Positions 1 to 10,696 of a stretch of DNA of 64,000 bases are shown here, piece after piece. The stretch is from Mycobacterium simiae. GTDB taxonomy: Bacteria; Actinomycetota; Actinomycetes; Mycobacteriales; Mycobacteriaceae. Under the pieces are notes generated by a model that made no database searches, had not been told where the DNA came from, and saw only the letters and a program-made list of their open reading frames with translations. Made by a program: the position numbers and the translations under genes. The DNA is taken from positions 4,030,001 through 4,094,000 of the forward strand of contig NZ_AP022568.1 in the NCBI RefSeq assembly GCF_010727605.1, written 5' to 3'. The stretch's first letter is position 1, and every line of letters starts with the position of its first letter.

Positions 1-5
1 CGGAC

Positions 6-410
6 GTGCCCACCCAGATCGTCGTTGCCGCAGCTGTACTCAACGGCGGCACCGTGCTGTTGGCGCAACGGCTGCGTCCGCCGCAGTTGGCCGGCCGCTG
101 GGAACTTCCCGGCGGCAAGGTTGCCCCCGGGGAGACCGAGCGCGCGGCGTTGGCTCGCGAGCTGGCCGAGGAGTTGGGCGTCGAGGCCGGTGACGTGCTG
201 GTCGGTGAGCGGCTGGGCGACGACGTCGCGCTGAATGCGACAACGACGCTGCGGGCCTACCGGGTTCGCCTGGTCGCCGGCGAACCGCATCCGCATGACC
301 ACGGGGCGCTGCGGTGGGTCACCGCGGCTGAATTGCCCGCGGTCGAGTGGGTGCCCGCCGACCGGGAATGGCTCGCCGCGCTGACCGAAGCTCTCACCGC
401 TGGCTGCTGA
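6..410 (+). CDS. mutT2: MutT2-type Nudix hydrolase
   Basis: This 134-residue protein is a nucleotide-pool sanitising Nudix pyrophosphohydrolase. The mycobacterial MutT2 family acts on dCTP/5-methyl-dCTP and oxidised nucleotides. The full Nudix box is visible at about residues 36-58: GGKVAPGE, seven residues, then RELAEELGV, with the metal-binding glutamates in place. Length and the N-terminal (V/I)VVA start match MutT2 (Rv1160). The start is a GTG five bases from the window edge, so the ribosome site is not visible and a slightly earlier start cannot be excluded. The downstream neighbour is typA after 115 bp of non-coding sequence. Confidence 0.9.
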   Translation: MPTQIVVAAAVLNGGTVLLAQRLRPPQLAGRWELPGGKVAPGETERAALARELAEELGVEAGDVLVGERLGDDVALNATTTLRAYRVRLVAGEPHPHDHGALRWVTAAELPAVEWVPADREWLAALTEALTAGC

Positions 411-525
411 GGGTCCGCAGACCAGGCGCCGGCCGCGCGCCGGATCCGGATCGCGGCATCGACTGTCGTGCCGCGGTGAGCTGCCGGTTGGCCAACCAGA
501 GCCCGCCGCTGCCACAATCACCGAC

Positions 526-2412
526 GTGCCATTCCGCAATGTCGCCATCGTTGCTCACGTCGACCACGGTAAGACGACCCTCGTCGACGCGATGCTGCGC
601 CAATCCGGAGCGCTACACGAGCGTGGTGAGCTGCAAGAACGCGTCATGGACAGCGGCGACCTGGAACGCGAAAAGGGCATCACGATCCTGGCCAAGAACA
701 CCGCGGTACACCGCCACCATCCGGACGGCACGGTGACAGTGATCAACGTCATCGACACCCCTGGCCACGCCGACTTCGGCGGTGAGGTTGAGCGCGGGCT
801 GTCCATGGTCGACGGCGTGCTGCTCTTGGTCGACGCGTCCGAGGGACCGTTGCCGCAGACCCGGTTCGTGTTGCGCAAGGCGCTACAGGCGCATCTGCCG
901 GTGATTCTCGTCGTCAACAAGACCGACCGGCCGGACGCGCGCATCGGCGAGGTGGTCGACGCCAGCCACGATCTGCTGCTCGACGTGGCGTCCGACCTCG
1001 ACGCCGAAGCCGCCAAGGCGGCCGAACACGCACTGGGTCTGCCGACGCTGTACGCATCGGGGCGCGCGGGGATCGCGAGCACCGAACAGCCCGCCGACGG
1101 CGAGATCCCCGCCGGCGACAACCTCGACCCGCTGTTCGACGTGCTGATGGAGCACATCCCTGCGCCCTCGGGTGATGCGGGGGCTCCGCTGCAGGCATTG
1201 GTCACCAACCTGGACGCGTCCGCGTTCCTCGGCCGACTCGCCCTGATCCGCGTTTACAACGGCAAGCTGCGCAAGGGGCAGCAGGTGGCGTGGATGCGGG
1301 AGGTGGCCGGCGTACCGGTGATCACCAGCGCCAAGATCACCGAGCTGCTCGCCACCGAAGGCGTCGACCGCCGCCCGACGGACGTCGCGGTGGCCGGTGA
1401 CATCGTGGCGGTCGCGGGGATTCCCGAGATCATGATCGGCGACACCCTGGCCGATCCGGAACACGCGCACGCGCTGCCGCGCATCACCGTCGACGAGCCG
1501 GCGATCTCGGTCACCGTCGGCACCAACACCTCACCGCTGGCGGGCAAGGTGTCCGGCCACAAGCTGACCGCGCGCATGGTCCGCAACCGCCTCGACCAGG
1601 AATTGGTGGGCAACGTGTCGATCCGGGTGGTCGATATCGGCCGGCCCGACGCCTGGGAGGTGCAGGGGCGCGGGGAGCTCGCGTTGGCCGTGCTGGTCGA
1701 ACAGATGCGACGGGAGGGCTTCGAACTCACGGTCGGTAAGCCCCAGGTGGTCACCAAGACCATCGACGGCAAGCTGCACGAGCCGTTCGAGGCGATGACG
1801 ATCGACTGCCCGGAGGAGTTCGTGGGCGCCATCACCCAGTTGATGGCCGGCCGCAAGGGCCGCATGGAAGAAATGGCTAACCACGCTGCCGGCTGGGTCC
1901 GGATGGATTTCATCGTGCCCAGCCGCGGGCTGATCGGCTTCCGCACCGATTTCCTGACCCTCACCCGCGGCACCGGCATCGCCAACGCGGTGTTCGACGG
2001 CTACCGGCCGTGGGCGGGGGAGATCCGCGCCCGCCACACCGGCTCGCTGGTGTCCGACCGCAGCGGCACCATCACGCCGTTCGCCATGATCCAGCTCGCC
2101 GATCGCGGCCAGTTTTTCGTCCAGCCGGGCCAGGACACCTACGAAGGCATGGTCGTCGGGATCAACCCGCGCCCGGAGGACCTCGACATCAACGTCACCC
2201 GGGAAAAGAAGCTGACCAACATGCGGTCCTCGACCGCCGACGTGATCGAGACCCTCGCCAAGCCGCTCGAACTCGACCTGGAGGGAGCCATGGAGTTCTG
2301 CGCGGCCGACGAGTGCGTCGAGGTGACCCCGGAGATCGTGCGGGTACGCAAGGTCGAGTTAGCCGCCACGGCCCGGGCCCGCAGCAAAGCGAGAGCCAAG
2401 GCCCGGGGCTAG
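526..2412 (+). CDS. typA: Ribosome-associated GTPase TypA/BipA
   Basis: TypA is a translational GTPase related to EF-G that binds 70S ribosomes and aids growth under stress. The 628-residue length is normal. G-domain motifs are intact: [10 protein letters not shown] (G1, residues 9-18), the REKGIT switch I region, DTPGHADFG (G3) and NKTD (G4). The C-terminal part carries the family's EF-G-like domains and a basic tail rich in Arg, Lys and Ala. Translation starts at a GTG ([15 protein letters not shown]). The lipoprotein gene follows immediately, so the two may be co-transcribed. Confidence 0.95.
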   Translation: MPFRNVAIVAHVDHGKTTLVDAMLRQSGALHERGELQERVMDSGDLEREKGITILAKNTAVHRHHPDGTVTVINVIDTPGHADFGGEVERGLSMVDGVLLLVDASEGPLPQTRFVLRKALQAHLPVILVVNKTDRPDARIGEVVDASHDLLLDVASDLDAEAAKAAEHALGLPTLYASGRAGIASTEQPADGEIPAGDNLDPLFDVLMEHIPAPSGDAGAPLQALVTNLDASAFLGRLALIRVYNGKLRKGQQVAWMREVAGVPVITSAKITELLATEGVDRRPTDVAVAGDIVAVAGIPEIMIGDTLADPEHAHALPRITVDEPAISVTVGTNTSPLAGKVSGHKLTARMVRNRLDQELVGNVSIRVVDIGRPDAWEVQGRGELALAVLVEQMRREGFELTVGKPQVVTKTIDGKLHEPFEAMTIDCPEEFVGAITQLMAGRKGRMEEMANHAAGWVRMDFIVPSRGLIGFRTDFLTLTRGTGIANAVFDGYRPWAGEIRARHTGSLVSDRSGTITPFAMIQLADRGQFFVQPGQDTYEGMVVGINPRPEDLDINVTREKKLTNMRSSTADVIETLAKPLELDLEGAMEFCAADECVEVTPEIVRVRKVELAATARARSKARAKARG

Positions 2413-2473
2413 CTCCTTGTTGCCCATCGCCCGCAGGATTCACCGAGCCGCTGGGCAGGCGGTCGATACCCTG

Positions 2474-4387
2474 ATGGTCGTGCTGCACCGGGCCCGCCAC
2501 TTCTTTCTGGTGGCCGGCGTGCTGCTCACCGTGGCGGGCCTTACCCTGGCCGCTTGCACCGTCAGCCCGCCGCCGGCGCCGCAGAGCACCGATACCCCGC
2601 ACAGCGCGCCGCCCCCGCCGCAGCGGGTAACACAGATCATCGTGGGCATCGACTCGATCGGTGCTGGGTTCAACCCGCATCTGCTCTCGGATCTGTCGCC
2701 GGTCAACGCCGCGATCAGCGCCCTGGTGCTGCCCAGTGCGTTCCGGCCGGTGCCCGACCCCACCACGCCGACGGGATCCCGGTGGGAGATGGACCCGACG
2801 CTGCTGGTGTCCGCCGAGGTGACCAACCAGAACCCGTTCACGGTGACCTACAAGATCCGACCCGAGGCGCAATGGACCGACAACGCGCCGATCGGTGCGG
2901 ACGACTTCTGGTACCTGTGGCATCAGATGGTCACCCAGCCCGGTGTGGTCGACCCGGCGGGCTACGACCTGATCACCGGCGTGCAGTCACTCGAGGGCGG
3001 CAAGCAGGCCGTCGTCACCTTCGCCCAGCAGTATCCGGCGTGGAAGGAACTGTTCAGCAACCTGCTGCCGGCCCACATCGTCAAGGACGTCCCGGGCGGG
3101 TTCGCGGCCGGTCTGGTCCGGTCCCTGACGGTCACCGGCGGGCAATTCCGAGTGGAGAACATCGACCCGCAGCGCGACGAGATCCTGATCGCGCGCAATG
3201 ACCGCTACTGGGGGTCACCCGCCAAGCCGTCTCTGATCCTGTTCCGGCGGGCGGGCGCGCCGGCGGCCCTGGCCGACTCGGTACGCAACGGCGACACGCA
3301 GGTGGCCCAGGTGCACGGCGGCTCGGCGGCGTTCGCTCAGCTGTCGGCGATTCCCGAGGTCCGGACCGCGCGGATCATGGCGCCGCGGGTCATGCAGCTC
3401 ACGCTGCGGGCCAACCAGCCCAAGCTCAGCGACGCCGGGGTGCGTAAGGGAATTTTGGGACTACTCGACGTCGACCTGCTCGCGGCGGTGGGCGCCGGCA
3501 GTGACAACACCATCTCGCTGGACCAGGCCCAGATCCGGTCCCCGAGCGATCCCGGTTACGAACCGACCGCGCCGCCGGCGATGAGCAAGCAGGCCGCGCT
3601 GGCGTTGTTCTCGGCGGCGGGCTACCAGATCGAAACCAGCGCGTCGGTGTCACCGACACCCGAGCCCCCCACCCCCAACGCCGGACCGCCGGAGGTGACC
3701 CGCGGCCGCATCAGCAAGGACGGCAAGCAGTTGACGTTGATCATCGGGGTGGCGTCCAACGACCCCACCTCGGTCGCGGTTGCCAATACCGCCGCCGACC
3801 AGTTGCGCAATGTCGGCATCGCCGCGTCGGTCTCCGCGCTGGACCCCGTGACGTTGTACCGCGACGCGCTGACCAACAATCAGGTGGACGCGATCGTCGG
3901 CTGGCATGAGGCCGGCGGCAACCTGGCGACGTTGTTGGCCTCGCGTTTCGGCTGTCCCGCCCTGCAGGCGACCACCGTCCCGACCACCAGTACGCCGACC
4001 ACCACCCCCGCCGGCTCGACGACGCCGTCCCCGTCGGTCAGCACGTCGACGACACCCACGGCCACGCCCGCGTCCACGTCGACGTCCACAGCGCCCAGTC
4101 GGCCGCCCGACCCGGGTGCTTTGGTGCAGGCGCCGTCGAACCTGACCGGGATCTGCGATCGCAGCATTCAGTCCAACATCGATGCCGCCCTCAACGGCAC
4201 CAAGAGCATCAACGAAGTGATCACGGCGGTGGAGCCGCGATTGTGGAACATGTCGACCGTGCTGCCCATCCTGCAGGACACCACGATCGTCGGCGCGGGT
4301 CCCAGCGTGCAGAACGTCAGCCTCTCCGGTGCGGTCCCGGTCGGCATCGTCGGCGATGCCGGGCAGTGGGTGAAGACCGGGCCCTAG
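2474..4387 (+). CDS. lpqW: LpqW-like lipoprotein, SBP family 5
   Basis: This is a lipoprotein built on the oligopeptide-binding (SBP_bac_5) fold. The M. tuberculosis/M. smegmatis LpqW proteins control the branch between phosphatidylinositol mannosides and lipoarabinomannan, rather than acting as a simple solute receptor. The ATG at 2474 gives a basic start, a hydrophobic stretch and the lipobox LAAC with the lipidated Cys at residue 28. The longer frame from a TTG at 2417 would bury the signal peptide, so ATG is preferred. A Ser/Thr/Pro-rich low-complexity insert lies around residues 500-550. The stop codon overlaps that of the convergent TetR gene by two bases. Confidence 0.85.
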   Translation: MVVLHRARHFFLVAGVLLTVAGLTLAACTVSPPPAPQSTDTPHSAPPPPQRVTQIIVGIDSIGAGFNPHLLSDLSPVNAAISALVLPSAFRPVPDPTTPTGSRWEMDPTLLVSAEVTNQNPFTVTYKIRPEAQWTDNAPIGADDFWYLWHQMVTQPGVVDPAGYDLITGVQSLEGGKQAVVTFAQQYPAWKELFSNLLPAHIVKDVPGGFAAGLVRSLTVTGGQFRVENIDPQRDEILIARNDRYWGSPAKPSLILFRRAGAPAALADSVRNGDTQVAQVHGGSAAFAQLSAIPEVRTARIMAPRVMQLTLRANQPKLSDAGVRKGILGLLDVDLLAAVGAGSDNTISLDQAQIRSPSDPGYEPTAPPAMSKQAALALFSAAGYQIETSASVSPTPEPPTPNAGPPEVTRGRISKDGKQLTLIIGVASNDPTSVAVANTAADQLRNVGIAASVSALDPVTLYRDALTNNQVDAIVGWHEAGGNLATLLASRFGCPALQATTVPTTSTPTTTPAGSTTPSPSVSTSTTPTATPASTSTSTAPSRPPDPGALVQAPSNLTGICDRSIQSNIDAALNGTKSINEVITAVEPRLWNMSTVLPILQDTTIVGAGPSVQNVSLSGAVPVGIVGDAGQWVKTGP

Positions 4388-5007
4388 CTCGCGCCGTCGC
4401 CAGGTGGCGCCGACCCGCGGGGCGGAATGACGGTGTCGACGATCATCGCCAGCTCGCGTCGGTTCGGCGGTTCACCGGCCAGCAGGAAATGCTGGTTGAT
4501 CAGTGCCGGGCCGATGCGGGGGGTCAGCGGCGTCAGGGTGGCCGGATCGAGGTCACCGGCCTCGACGGCGGCCTGCAGGATGGAATCGATCAGCTTCAGC
4601 CGGGGCCCCACCACCGCGTCGGCGAAGATCGCGCGCATCTCGGGTTCGTGCAGCAGCTGGTGAACGATGTCCAGCCCGGGGAACGCCGTTTTGCCGGCTA
4701 GCACGTCGCGGTGCGCGGTGAACACCGTGAGCAAGGCCTCGCGCGGCGACCGGCCGGACCGCGGCTCGGGTACCGGCGGCAGCGCGAAAACCAGGGCGGC
4801 ATGCACCAGGTCGTGTTTGCTGCACCAGCGCCGGTACAACGCCGCCTTGCCGGTCTGGGCGCGCGCGGCGATTCCTTCCATCGTCAGCCCGCCGTAGCCC
4901 ACCTCGGTCAGCTCGGCCAGCGTGGCCTCGTAGAGCGCCCGCTCGAGGACCTCGCCTCGCCGGCGGCTCCGAACCGAGCCCGACACTGCCTGGGTGGCTT
5001 GCGACAT
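4384..5007 (-). CDS. TetR-family regulator (Rv1167c homologue)
   Basis: This 207-residue TetR-type repressor has its helix-turn-helix at about residues 20-65: [21 protein letters not shown]. The C-terminal ligand domain resembles TetR_C_11-type regulators. The frame stays open upstream for about 95 codons, but that part runs into the mshB promoter and coding region. The ATG at 5007 is preceded by a GAGA stretch and gives the normal family length. It is divergent from mshB and convergent with lpqW, whose stop codon it overlaps (CTAG). The ligand and targets are unknown. The divergent position makes mshB or self-regulation possible, but no clear palindrome was seen. Confidence 0.8.
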   Translation of the reverse strand: MSQATQAVSGSVRSRRRGEVLERALYEATLAELTEVGYGGLTMEGIAARAQTGKAALYRRWCSKHDLVHAALVFALPPVPEPRSGRSPREALLTVFTAHRDVLAGKTAFPGLDIVHQLLHEPEMRAIFADAVVGPRLKLIDSILQAAVEAGDLDPATLTPLTPRIGPALINQHFLLAGEPPNRRELAMIVDTVIPPRGSAPPGDGAS

Positions 5008-5115
5008 TTCTCGATAGTAGCCGTCGGCGTTCCTATTGGTGCGGCAATCGTCCGCCCCACCGGCCGAGGTCGCCGGCTCGGGTGCGCGATCTCGGGTGGG
5101 GGATAGAGTGCGTCC

Positions 5116-6021
5116 ATGCCCGACACTCCGCGGCTGTTGTTCGTGCACGCGCACCCCGACGACGAAAGCCTCAGCAACGGCGCCACCATCGCCCATTACA
5201 CCGCCCGCGGGGCGCAGGTGAGTGTCATCACCTGCACGCTCGGCGAAGAGGGGGAGGTGATCGGCGAGCGCTGGGCCGGGCTTGCGGTCGATCACGCCGA
5301 CCAGCTGGGCGGCTACCGGATCGGTGAACTGACCTCGGCGCTACAGGCGTTGGGTGTCGACGAACCTGTTTATTTGGGCGGGGCGGGGCGCTGGCGAGAC
5401 TCCGGCATGGCGGGCACCGAGGCGCGGCGTCGCCAGCGGTTCGTCGATGCCGACGAACACGAGGCCGTCGGCGCGCTGGTCGCGCTCATTCGCGAGCAAC
5501 GCCCCCACGTCGTCGTCACCTACGACCCCAACGGCGGATACGGCCACCCCGACCACATCCACGCCCACACCATCACCACGGCGGCGGTCGCCGCCGCGGC
5601 GGGATCCACCGCCTACCCCGGGCAGCCCTGGGCCGTGCCGAAGTTCTACTGGACGGTGCTGGCCGCCGCCGCCTTCGTGGCCGGCTGGCAGGCGCTAGGG
5701 CCCGAGGATCTGCTGCCGCAGTGGACGATCCCGCCGCCGCAGGACTTCGACTTCGGCTACCCAGACGAGAAAATCGATGCCGTCGTGACGGGGACACCCG
5801 AGGCGTTGGCCGCCAAGGTGGCGGCGCTGGCCGCGCACGCCACGCAGGTCGTGCTCGGGCCGACGAGAAGGGCTTTCGCCTTGTCCAACAACCTGGCGTT
5901 GCCGATTCTGGGCGACGAACACTACGTGCTCGTCGCCGGTTCCGCGGGGCTCCGCGATGGCCGCGGCTGGGAGACGGACCTGCTCGCGGGACTGGATTTT
6001 GACGGGTGGGACGCGGAGTAG
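5116..6021 (+). CDS. mshB: GlcNAc-Ins deacetylase MshB (mycothiol synthesis)
   Basis: MshB deacetylates GlcNAc-Ins to GlcN-Ins, the second chemical step of mycothiol biosynthesis in the cytosol. It is a zinc LmbE/PIG-L-family enzyme of 301 residues. The metal motif AHPDDE sits at residues 12-17 (His13 and Asp16 are the family's ligands), and the third zinc His lies in [12 protein letters not shown] near residue 145. Length and motifs match M. tuberculosis Rv1170. A 35-codon open frame with its own good ribosome site begins 33 bases downstream. Confidence 0.93.
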   Translation: MPDTPRLLFVHAHPDDESLSNGATIAHYTARGAQVSVITCTLGEEGEVIGERWAGLAVDHADQLGGYRIGELTSALQALGVDEPVYLGGAGRWRDSGMAGTEARRRQRFVDADEHEAVGALVALIREQRPHVVVTYDPNGGYGHPDHIHAHTITTAAVAAAAGSTAYPGQPWAVPKFYWTVLAAAAFVAGWQALGPEDLLPQWTIPPPQDFDFGYPDEKIDAVVTGTPEALAAKVAALAAHATQVVLGPTRRAFALSNNLALPILGDEHYVLVAGSAGLRDGRGWETDLLAGLDFDGWDAE

Positions 6022-6054
6022 GCTGCCAAGAAGGCAGCCACGGAAGGATTTTTC

Positions 6055-6162
6055 ATGGACCCCGACCTGGACCCTAACCTGCAGCACTGGCAGGACCGGC
6101 TGGACAGCCTGCAGTGGGTTATCGGCTCCATCCTGTCCAACGTCGACAGCGTCCCGACCTGA
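6055..6162 (+). CDS. Candidate 35-residue microprotein downstream of mshB
   Basis: This ATG frame encodes 35 residues beginning MDPDLDPNLQHWQDRLDSLQ and ending VDSVPT. A strong Shine-Dalgarno sequence (GGAAGGA) lies seven bases upstream of the ATG. The peptide is acidic at the N-terminus and could form an amphipathic helix over its middle. Its TGA overlaps a possible CTG start of the next gene, which would allow translational coupling. I do not recognise the family. The case rests on the ribosome site and spacing, not on homology. Confidence 0.5.
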   Translation: MDPDLDPNLQHWQDRLDSLQWVIGSILSNVDSVPT

Positions 6163-6572
6163 CCGAAACCAAGCCGCGTACCGCACCCGTCGAGGACGTC
6201 GGCACGACAGACCCAGCAATTCGCGTCGTGGTGTTGGCTCTCTTGGCGGTGGACGGGGTGTTATCCGCACTAGCCGGGGCCCTCCTGCTGCCTTCCTATA
6301 TCGGCACCGTTCCCTTTCCGATCAGCGGCCTGATCAGTGGCCTGGTCAACGCTGCCCTGGTCTGGGCGGCCGCGCGGTGGACCAGCACGGCGCGCGGGGC
6401 GGCGTTGCCGCTGTGGACGTGGTTACTGACCGTGGCGGTGCTGAGCATGGGTGGACCCGCCGACGACATCATCCTGGGAGGTAGGGGCCTGCTGGCTTAC
6501 GGCGCGTTACTGCTGATCGCCCTGGGCGTGACGCCGCCCGTCCTGGTCATGCTGCGGCGCGGCGTCCGCTAA
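6114..6572 (+). CDS. Membrane protein (Rv1171 homologue)
   Basis: This small integral membrane protein of unknown function has four predicted hydrophobic helices, beginning around VVVLALLAVDGVLSALAGAL, and a short basic C-terminus. The listed GTG start lies inside the upstream 35-codon frame. A CTG at 6159, overlapping that frame's stop, would give a more natural N-terminus (TETKPRTAP) and a protein of about 137 residues. The position between mshB and fbiC matches Rv1171. No catalytic motif is visible. Confidence 0.65.
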   Translation: MGYRLHPVQRRQRPDLTETKPRTAPVEDVGTTDPAIRVVVLALLAVDGVLSALAGALLLPSYIGTVPFPISGLISGLVNAALVWAAARWTSTARGAALPLWTWLLTVAVLSMGGPADDIILGGRGLLAYGALLLIALGVTPPVLVMLRRGVR

Positions 6573-6638
6573 GGCTTCTTGGGGCGCATGAGGGAGTGAA
6601 AGCGACGACCGGCGCTACTGTTTTCGTACAGCATCGCT

Positions 6639-9311
6639 ATGGTTGCCGAAACGCAGATGTTGGGACATCCGGATGAAATTCGATCGCGGGGAAGTTACAC
6701 CAAGGTGCCAGTGACACCGAGGCCTCCGGGCGAGGAGCCCACTGTTCTGCCGAATCCCGTCTTTCCGAAGGCCAGCGACTCTGTGCCGAAGGTCGGCGCG
6801 TCTGCACTACGGCGCGTGCTGCGCCGGGCCCGCGACGGCGTCGCACTCAACGTCGACGAGGCGGCCGTGGCGATGACTGCCCGCGGCGACGACCTTGCCG
6901 ACTTGTGCGCGAGCGCGGCACGGGTGCGCGACGCCGGTCTGCAGTCTGCGGGCCGGCGCGGGCCGCAGGGCCGGCTGCCGATCACGTATTCGCGCAAGGT
7001 GTTCATCCCAGTGACCCACCTGTGCCGGGACAACTGCCATTACTGCACCTTCGTCACCGTCCCGGGCAAGCTGCGCGCCCGGGGCGCCGGGATGTACCTG
7101 GAGCCCGACGAGATCCTTGACATCGCCCGTCGGGGCGGCGAACTGGGTTGCAAGGAAGCATTGTTCACCCTCGGCGACAGACCGGAGGACCGCTGGCCGG
7201 AGGCCCGCGAGTGGCTCAGCGAGCGCGGCTACGACTCGACGCTGTCCTATGTGCGCGCGATGTCGATCCGGGTGCTGGAGGAGACCGGCCTGTTGCCGCA
7301 CCTGAATCCGGGCGTGATGAGCTGGTCGGAGATGTCGCTGCTCAAGCCGGTGGCGCCGTCGATGGGCATGATGCTCGAAACGACGTCGCGACGGCTCTTC
7401 GAAACGAAAGGGCTTGCGCACTACGGCAGTCCGGACAAAGACCCGGCGGTGCGGCTGCGCTCGCTGACCGACGCGGGCCGGTTGTCGATTCCCTTTACCA
7501 CCGGCCTGCTGGTCGGCATCGGCGAGACGTTGGCCGAACGCGCCGACACGCTGCACGCGATTCGCAAGTCGCACAAGGAATTTGGCCACGTTCAAGAAGT
7601 CATTGTGCAGAATTTCCGGGCCAAGCAGCACACCGCGATGGCCGGCGTTCCCGACGCCGGTATCGAGGACTACCTGGCGACCATCGCCGTCGCACGACTG
7701 GTACTCGGCCCCGACATGCGGATTCAGGCGCCGCCGAATCTGGTGTCACGTCAGGAATGCCTGGCGCTATTGGCCGCGGGAGTCGATGATTGGGGCGGCG
7801 TTTCACCGTTGACGCCCGATCATGTCAACCCCGAACGGCCCTGGCCGGCTTTGGATGAGCTCGACGCGATCACTTCCGAAGCCGGATTCGATCTGGTGCA
7901 GCGGTTGACTGCCCAGCCCAAATACATCCAGGCCGGGGCCGCGTGGATCGATCCGCGGGTGCGCGGTCACGTTGTGGCACTGGCCGACCCCGCGACAGGC
8001 CTGGCGCGCGACGTCAACCCCACGGGGCTGCCGTGGCAGGAGCCCGACGACGCGGAGTCGTCGGGCCGGGTGGACCTCAACGCCGCGATCGACACCGAGG
8101 GGCGCAACTCCGAAGCGCGCAGCGACCTCGACAGCGCATTCGGCGACTGGGAATCCATCCGCGCGCATGTGCGTGAGCTGGCTGTCAGGGACAGTAACGC
8201 TCCCGAACGGATCGACACCGATGTGCTGGCCGCGTTGCGCTCCGCCGAGCGCGACCCGGCCGGCTGCAGCGACGACGAATACCTGGCACTGGCCACCGCC
8301 GACGGACCGGCCCTGGAAGCCGTTGCCGCACTGGCGGATTCTCTGCGCCGGGACGCCGTCGGCGACGATGTGACGTTCGTGGTGAACCGCAACATCAACT
8401 TCACCAACATCTGCTACACCGGATGCCGGTTCTGTGCGTTCGCGCAGCGCAAGGGCGACGCCGACGCGTACTCGCTGTCCGCCCAGGAGGTCGCCGACCG
8501 AGCCTGGGAGGCACACGTGCAGGGCGCGACCGAAGTGTGTATGCAGGGTGGGATCGACCCCGAGTTGCCCGTCACCGGCTACGCCGACCTGGTGCGCGCG
8601 GTCAAGAACCGGGTGCCCTCGATGCACGTGCATGCGTTTTCGCCGATGGAGATCGCCAACGGGGTGACCAAGAGCGGCCTTTCCGTTCGCGAATGGCTGA
8701 TCAGCCTGCGCGAGGCCGGGCTGGGGACCATCCCGGGCACCGCGGCCGAAATCCTCGACGACGAAGTGCGCTGGGTGCTGACCAAGGGCAAACTGCCGAC
8801 CTCGATGTGGATCGAGATCGTCACCACCGCACACGAGGTGGGCCTGCGATCGTCGTCGACGATGATGTACGGACACGTCGACAGTCCGCGGCATTGGGTC
8901 GGCCACCTGAACGTGTTGCGCGAAATCCAGGACCGCACCGGAGGATTCACCGAGTTCGTGCCGCTGCCTTTCGTGCATCAAAGCTCGCCGCTGTATCTGG
9001 CCGGCGCGGCCCGGCCGGGGCCGACCCACCGCGACAACCGGGCGGTCCACGCCCTGGCGCGAATCATGCTGCACGGCCGCATTTCCCAGATCCAGACCAG
9101 CTGGGTCAAGCTCGGTGTCGAACGTACCCAGGTGATGCTCAACGGTGGCGCCAACGACCTGGGTGGGACGTTGATGGAGGAGACCATCTCGCGGATGGCC
9201 GGCTCCGAACACGGCTCGGCCAAAACGGTCTCGGAATTGGTCGCCATTGCCGAGGCCATCGGCCGCCCGGCGCGGCAGCGGACCACCGACTACAGCCCGC
9301 TCGCCGCGTAA
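6639..9311 (+). CDS. fbiC: FO synthase FbiC (F420 biosynthesis)
   Basis: FbiC fuses the CofG and CofH radical-SAM enzymes that convert 5-amino-6-ribitylamino-uracil and tyrosine into FO, the deazaflavin core of coenzyme F420. Both halves are intact. The first 4Fe-4S motif is CRDNCHYC at about residues 129-136, and the second is CYTGCRFC at about 592-599. At 890 residues it is roughly 30 longer than the M. tuberculosis protein, the excess being a poorly conserved N-terminal extension before [14 protein letters not shown]. The true start may therefore be an internal GTG around 6705-6711. Upstream, TACTGTTTTCGTACAG (6615-6630) has TAC/GTA symmetry but is not a clear promoter. Confidence 0.95.
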   Translation: MVAETQMLGHPDEIRSRGSYTKVPVTPRPPGEEPTVLPNPVFPKASDSVPKVGASALRRVLRRARDGVALNVDEAAVAMTARGDDLADLCASAARVRDAGLQSAGRRGPQGRLPITYSRKVFIPVTHLCRDNCHYCTFVTVPGKLRARGAGMYLEPDEILDIARRGGELGCKEALFTLGDRPEDRWPEAREWLSERGYDSTLSYVRAMSIRVLEETGLLPHLNPGVMSWSEMSLLKPVAPSMGMMLETTSRRLFETKGLAHYGSPDKDPAVRLRSLTDAGRLSIPFTTGLLVGIGETLAERADTLHAIRKSHKEFGHVQEVIVQNFRAKQHTAMAGVPDAGIEDYLATIAVARLVLGPDMRIQAPPNLVSRQECLALLAAGVDDWGGVSPLTPDHVNPERPWPALDELDAITSEAGFDLVQRLTAQPKYIQAGAAWIDPRVRGHVVALADPATGLARDVNPTGLPWQEPDDAESSGRVDLNAAIDTEGRNSEARSDLDSAFGDWESIRAHVRELAVRDSNAPERIDTDVLAALRSAERDPAGCSDDEYLALATADGPALEAVAALADSLRRDAVGDDVTFVVNRNINFTNICYTGCRFCAFAQRKGDADAYSLSAQEVADRAWEAHVQGATEVCMQGGIDPELPVTGYADLVRAVKNRVPSMHVHAFSPMEIANGVTKSGLSVREWLISLREAGLGTIPGTAAEILDDEVRWVLTKGKLPTSMWIEIVTTAHEVGLRSSSTMMYGHVDSPRHWVGHLNVLREIQDRTGGFTEFVPLPFVHQSSPLYLAGAARPGPTHRDNRAVHALARIMLHGRISQIQTSWVKLGVERTQVMLNGGANDLGGTLMEETISRMAGSEHGSAKTVSELVAIAEAIGRPARQRTTDYSPLAA

Positions 9312-9384
9312 CCTGCCGCGCCGCGGGTATATCGACGGCCGTGAACGCAGTCAGCGGCCGCACCATCGACGGCGACCGGTGCGG

Positions 9385-9582
9385 ATGGCCACGCTGACCG
9401 AGCTTGTCGCCGCGGCCGACGCCATGTCTGCGGACACCGACGACGTCGTCATCGACGCGCGCGCCGACCGCAGCAGCATTCGGATGGACGCACCGGTCGG
9501 ACCGGCGAATCCGTCGCGGATCTGCAGCCGCGCCGACCCGGAAGCCCTGGGCCGGCTGCGGCTACTGCTTAGTGGTTACTGA
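9385..9582 (+). CDS. Candidate small protein after fbiC
   Basis: This is a 65-residue open frame, MATLTELVAAADAM onward, ending in LRLLLSGY. Codon third positions are almost all G or C, as in real genes here. The composition is soluble and acidic-to-neutral with no membrane segment. A GTG two codons earlier (9379) is an alternative start, and the ribosome site is weak. It stops three bases before the convergent TB8.4 gene ends. I do not recognise a family and know of no annotated gene at this position in M. tuberculosis, so it may be non-functional. Confidence 0.4.
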   Translation: MATLTELVAAADAMSADTDDVVIDARADRSSIRMDAPVGPANPSRICSRADPEALGRLRLLLSGY

Positions 9583-9585
9583 GAC

Positions 9586-9921
9586 TCAGTAGTTGTTACA
9601 GACGACCGCGACTTGCTGGATCGTGTTGAAGTACTTCGCGGCCGCCGGCATGCCCTGAATCTGGGCAGCCATCTGCTGGCGCTTGGGCGGCGGTGCGGCC
9701 AGGAACTGGCGAATGTAGTTCTGCGCGAACGGCGACTCGTTCAACTGCTGCGCAGTTGCCGGGTCATTCGCGTTGAGTGCGGCGATCACCTGCCCGTAGT
9801 TGCAGGTCGTGTTGATGATCGGATCCAGGGGGTCTGCCGAGGCAACCCCCGCCGCGGCGCTCAACGCCACCGCCGCGCCGCCGACCGCGGCTGCCAGTTT
9901 GCTCAACGACAGCGTCATCAT
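9586..9921 (-). CDS. Secreted antigen of the TB8.4 family
   Basis: This 111-residue secreted protein is homologous to the low-molecular-weight T-cell antigen TB8.4 (Rv1174c). The first 29 or so residues form a Sec signal peptide ending in ASA-DP. The mature part carries the family's NTTCNYGQVIAALNA stretch, the AAPPPKRQQMAAQ segment and the C-terminal CNNY, so two cysteines are present and could form a disulphide. The ATG at 9921 has a GGGGAAGG ribosome site nine bases upstream; the frame continues upstream without support. The function of the family is not established. Confidence 0.88.
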   Translation of the reverse strand: MMTLSLSKLAAAVGGAAVALSAAAGVASADPLDPIINTTCNYGQVIAALNANDPATAQQLNESPFAQNYIRQFLAAPPPKRQQMAAQIQGMPAAAKYFNTIQQVAVVCNNY

Positions 9922-10359
9922 GCTTGGACACCTTCCCCGGAAAGTTATTGCAACGCCAACGACGGCTACGTGATCTGCACTACCGGCTGCCGTCTGGGAC
10001 GAGATTACCAGCCGCCGCGGGCGTTCTTTGCTTTCACCGTTATTCGGAAATCCGGCGCAAAATGTGACCGCCGGCGAACAAACGGCAGGGTGATGTTCGT
10101 CACACGGGCGCACTCGCCGGCGGGAACGTCGCCGGGCGGTCGCGTGGCGGGTTCGGATACCGGGTACGAGGACGGACATGGCTGCGAGACTGCCCGTACC
10201 GAAAGTCCGCCGAGTCCGGGCGTGCCCGGTAGTTGACGTGTATGTGCAACGTCTAGTATCAGTAACCGAAAGCTTTGCTTATGGCCGCCCAAGGCGCCGC
10301 GGCGAGGCAATCAGCAGCCCACATGAGCAGTACATCGACACAACGTTGAGGAGACGTCC
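9922..10359. other. Intergenic region between TB8.4 homologue and fdxC
   Basis: These 438 bases separate two divergent genes. Short open frames here lack ribosome sites and look spurious. The recalled M. tuberculosis neighbours fadH (Rv1175c) and Rv1176c are absent. The only feature I can support is a promoter-like pair before fdxC, listed separately. The stretch near 10105-10150 is very GC-rich and may fold, but no single convincing hairpin was found. Confidence 0.5.
10233..10259 (+). promoter_or_regulatory. Candidate fdxC promoter
   Basis: TTGACG at 10233-10238 and TAGTAT at 10254-10259 resemble sigma-A -35 and -10 elements. The 15-base spacer is shorter than ideal. Transcription would begin near 10266, leaving a leader of about 95 bases before the GTG of fdxC. 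A GAGGAG-type ribosome site sits at 10348-10353. Confidence 0.35.
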
Positions 10360-10686
10360 GTGACGTACACGATCGCCGAACCCTGCGTCGACATCAAGGA
10401 CAAGGCGTGTATCGAAGAATGCCCGGTTGACTGCATTTATGAGGGCGCGCGGATGCTGTACATCCATCCGGACGAATGTGTGGACTGCGGCGCCTGCGAG
10501 CCCGTGTGCCCCGTCGAGGCGATCTACTACGAAGACGACGTGCCCGACCAGTGGAGCCAGTACACCCAGATCAACGCCGACTTTTTCGCCGAGCTCGGCT
10601 CGCCGGGGGGTGCGGCCAAGGTCGGGATGACCGAGAATGATCCTCAAGCGGTCAAGGATCTGCCGCCGCAGGGCGAAGGAGACTGA
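10360..10686 (+). CDS. fdxC: 7Fe ferredoxin FdxC
   Basis: FdxC is a small soluble electron carrier holding one 3Fe-4S and one 4Fe-4S cluster. Cluster cysteines lie in CIEECPVDC (about residues 14-22) and CVDCGACEPVCP (about 41-52). The 108-residue length and the long acidic C-terminal arm match Rv1177. Translation starts at a GTG six bases after GAGGAG. dapC begins ten bases after the stop, so the two genes form a likely operon, as in other mycobacteria. Confidence 0.95.
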   Translation: MTYTIAEPCVDIKDKACIEECPVDCIYEGARMLYIHPDECVDCGACEPVCPVEAIYYEDDVPDQWSQYTQINADFFAELGSPGGAAKVGMTENDPQAVKDLPPQGEGD

Positions 10687-10696
10687 GGGGGAACCA

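Noticed and set aside
5008..5295. Extra 96-residue N-terminus on the TetR gene at 4384
   Set aside because: It covers the mshB promoter and start. The translation is unlike TetR proteins and the ATG at 5007 fits the domain.
7803..9212. 469-codon open frame on the minus strand inside fbiC
   Set aside because: It is antisense to a well-conserved gene, has Arg/His/Gly-rich composition and no family motif. Long antisense frames are expected in GC-rich coding DNA.
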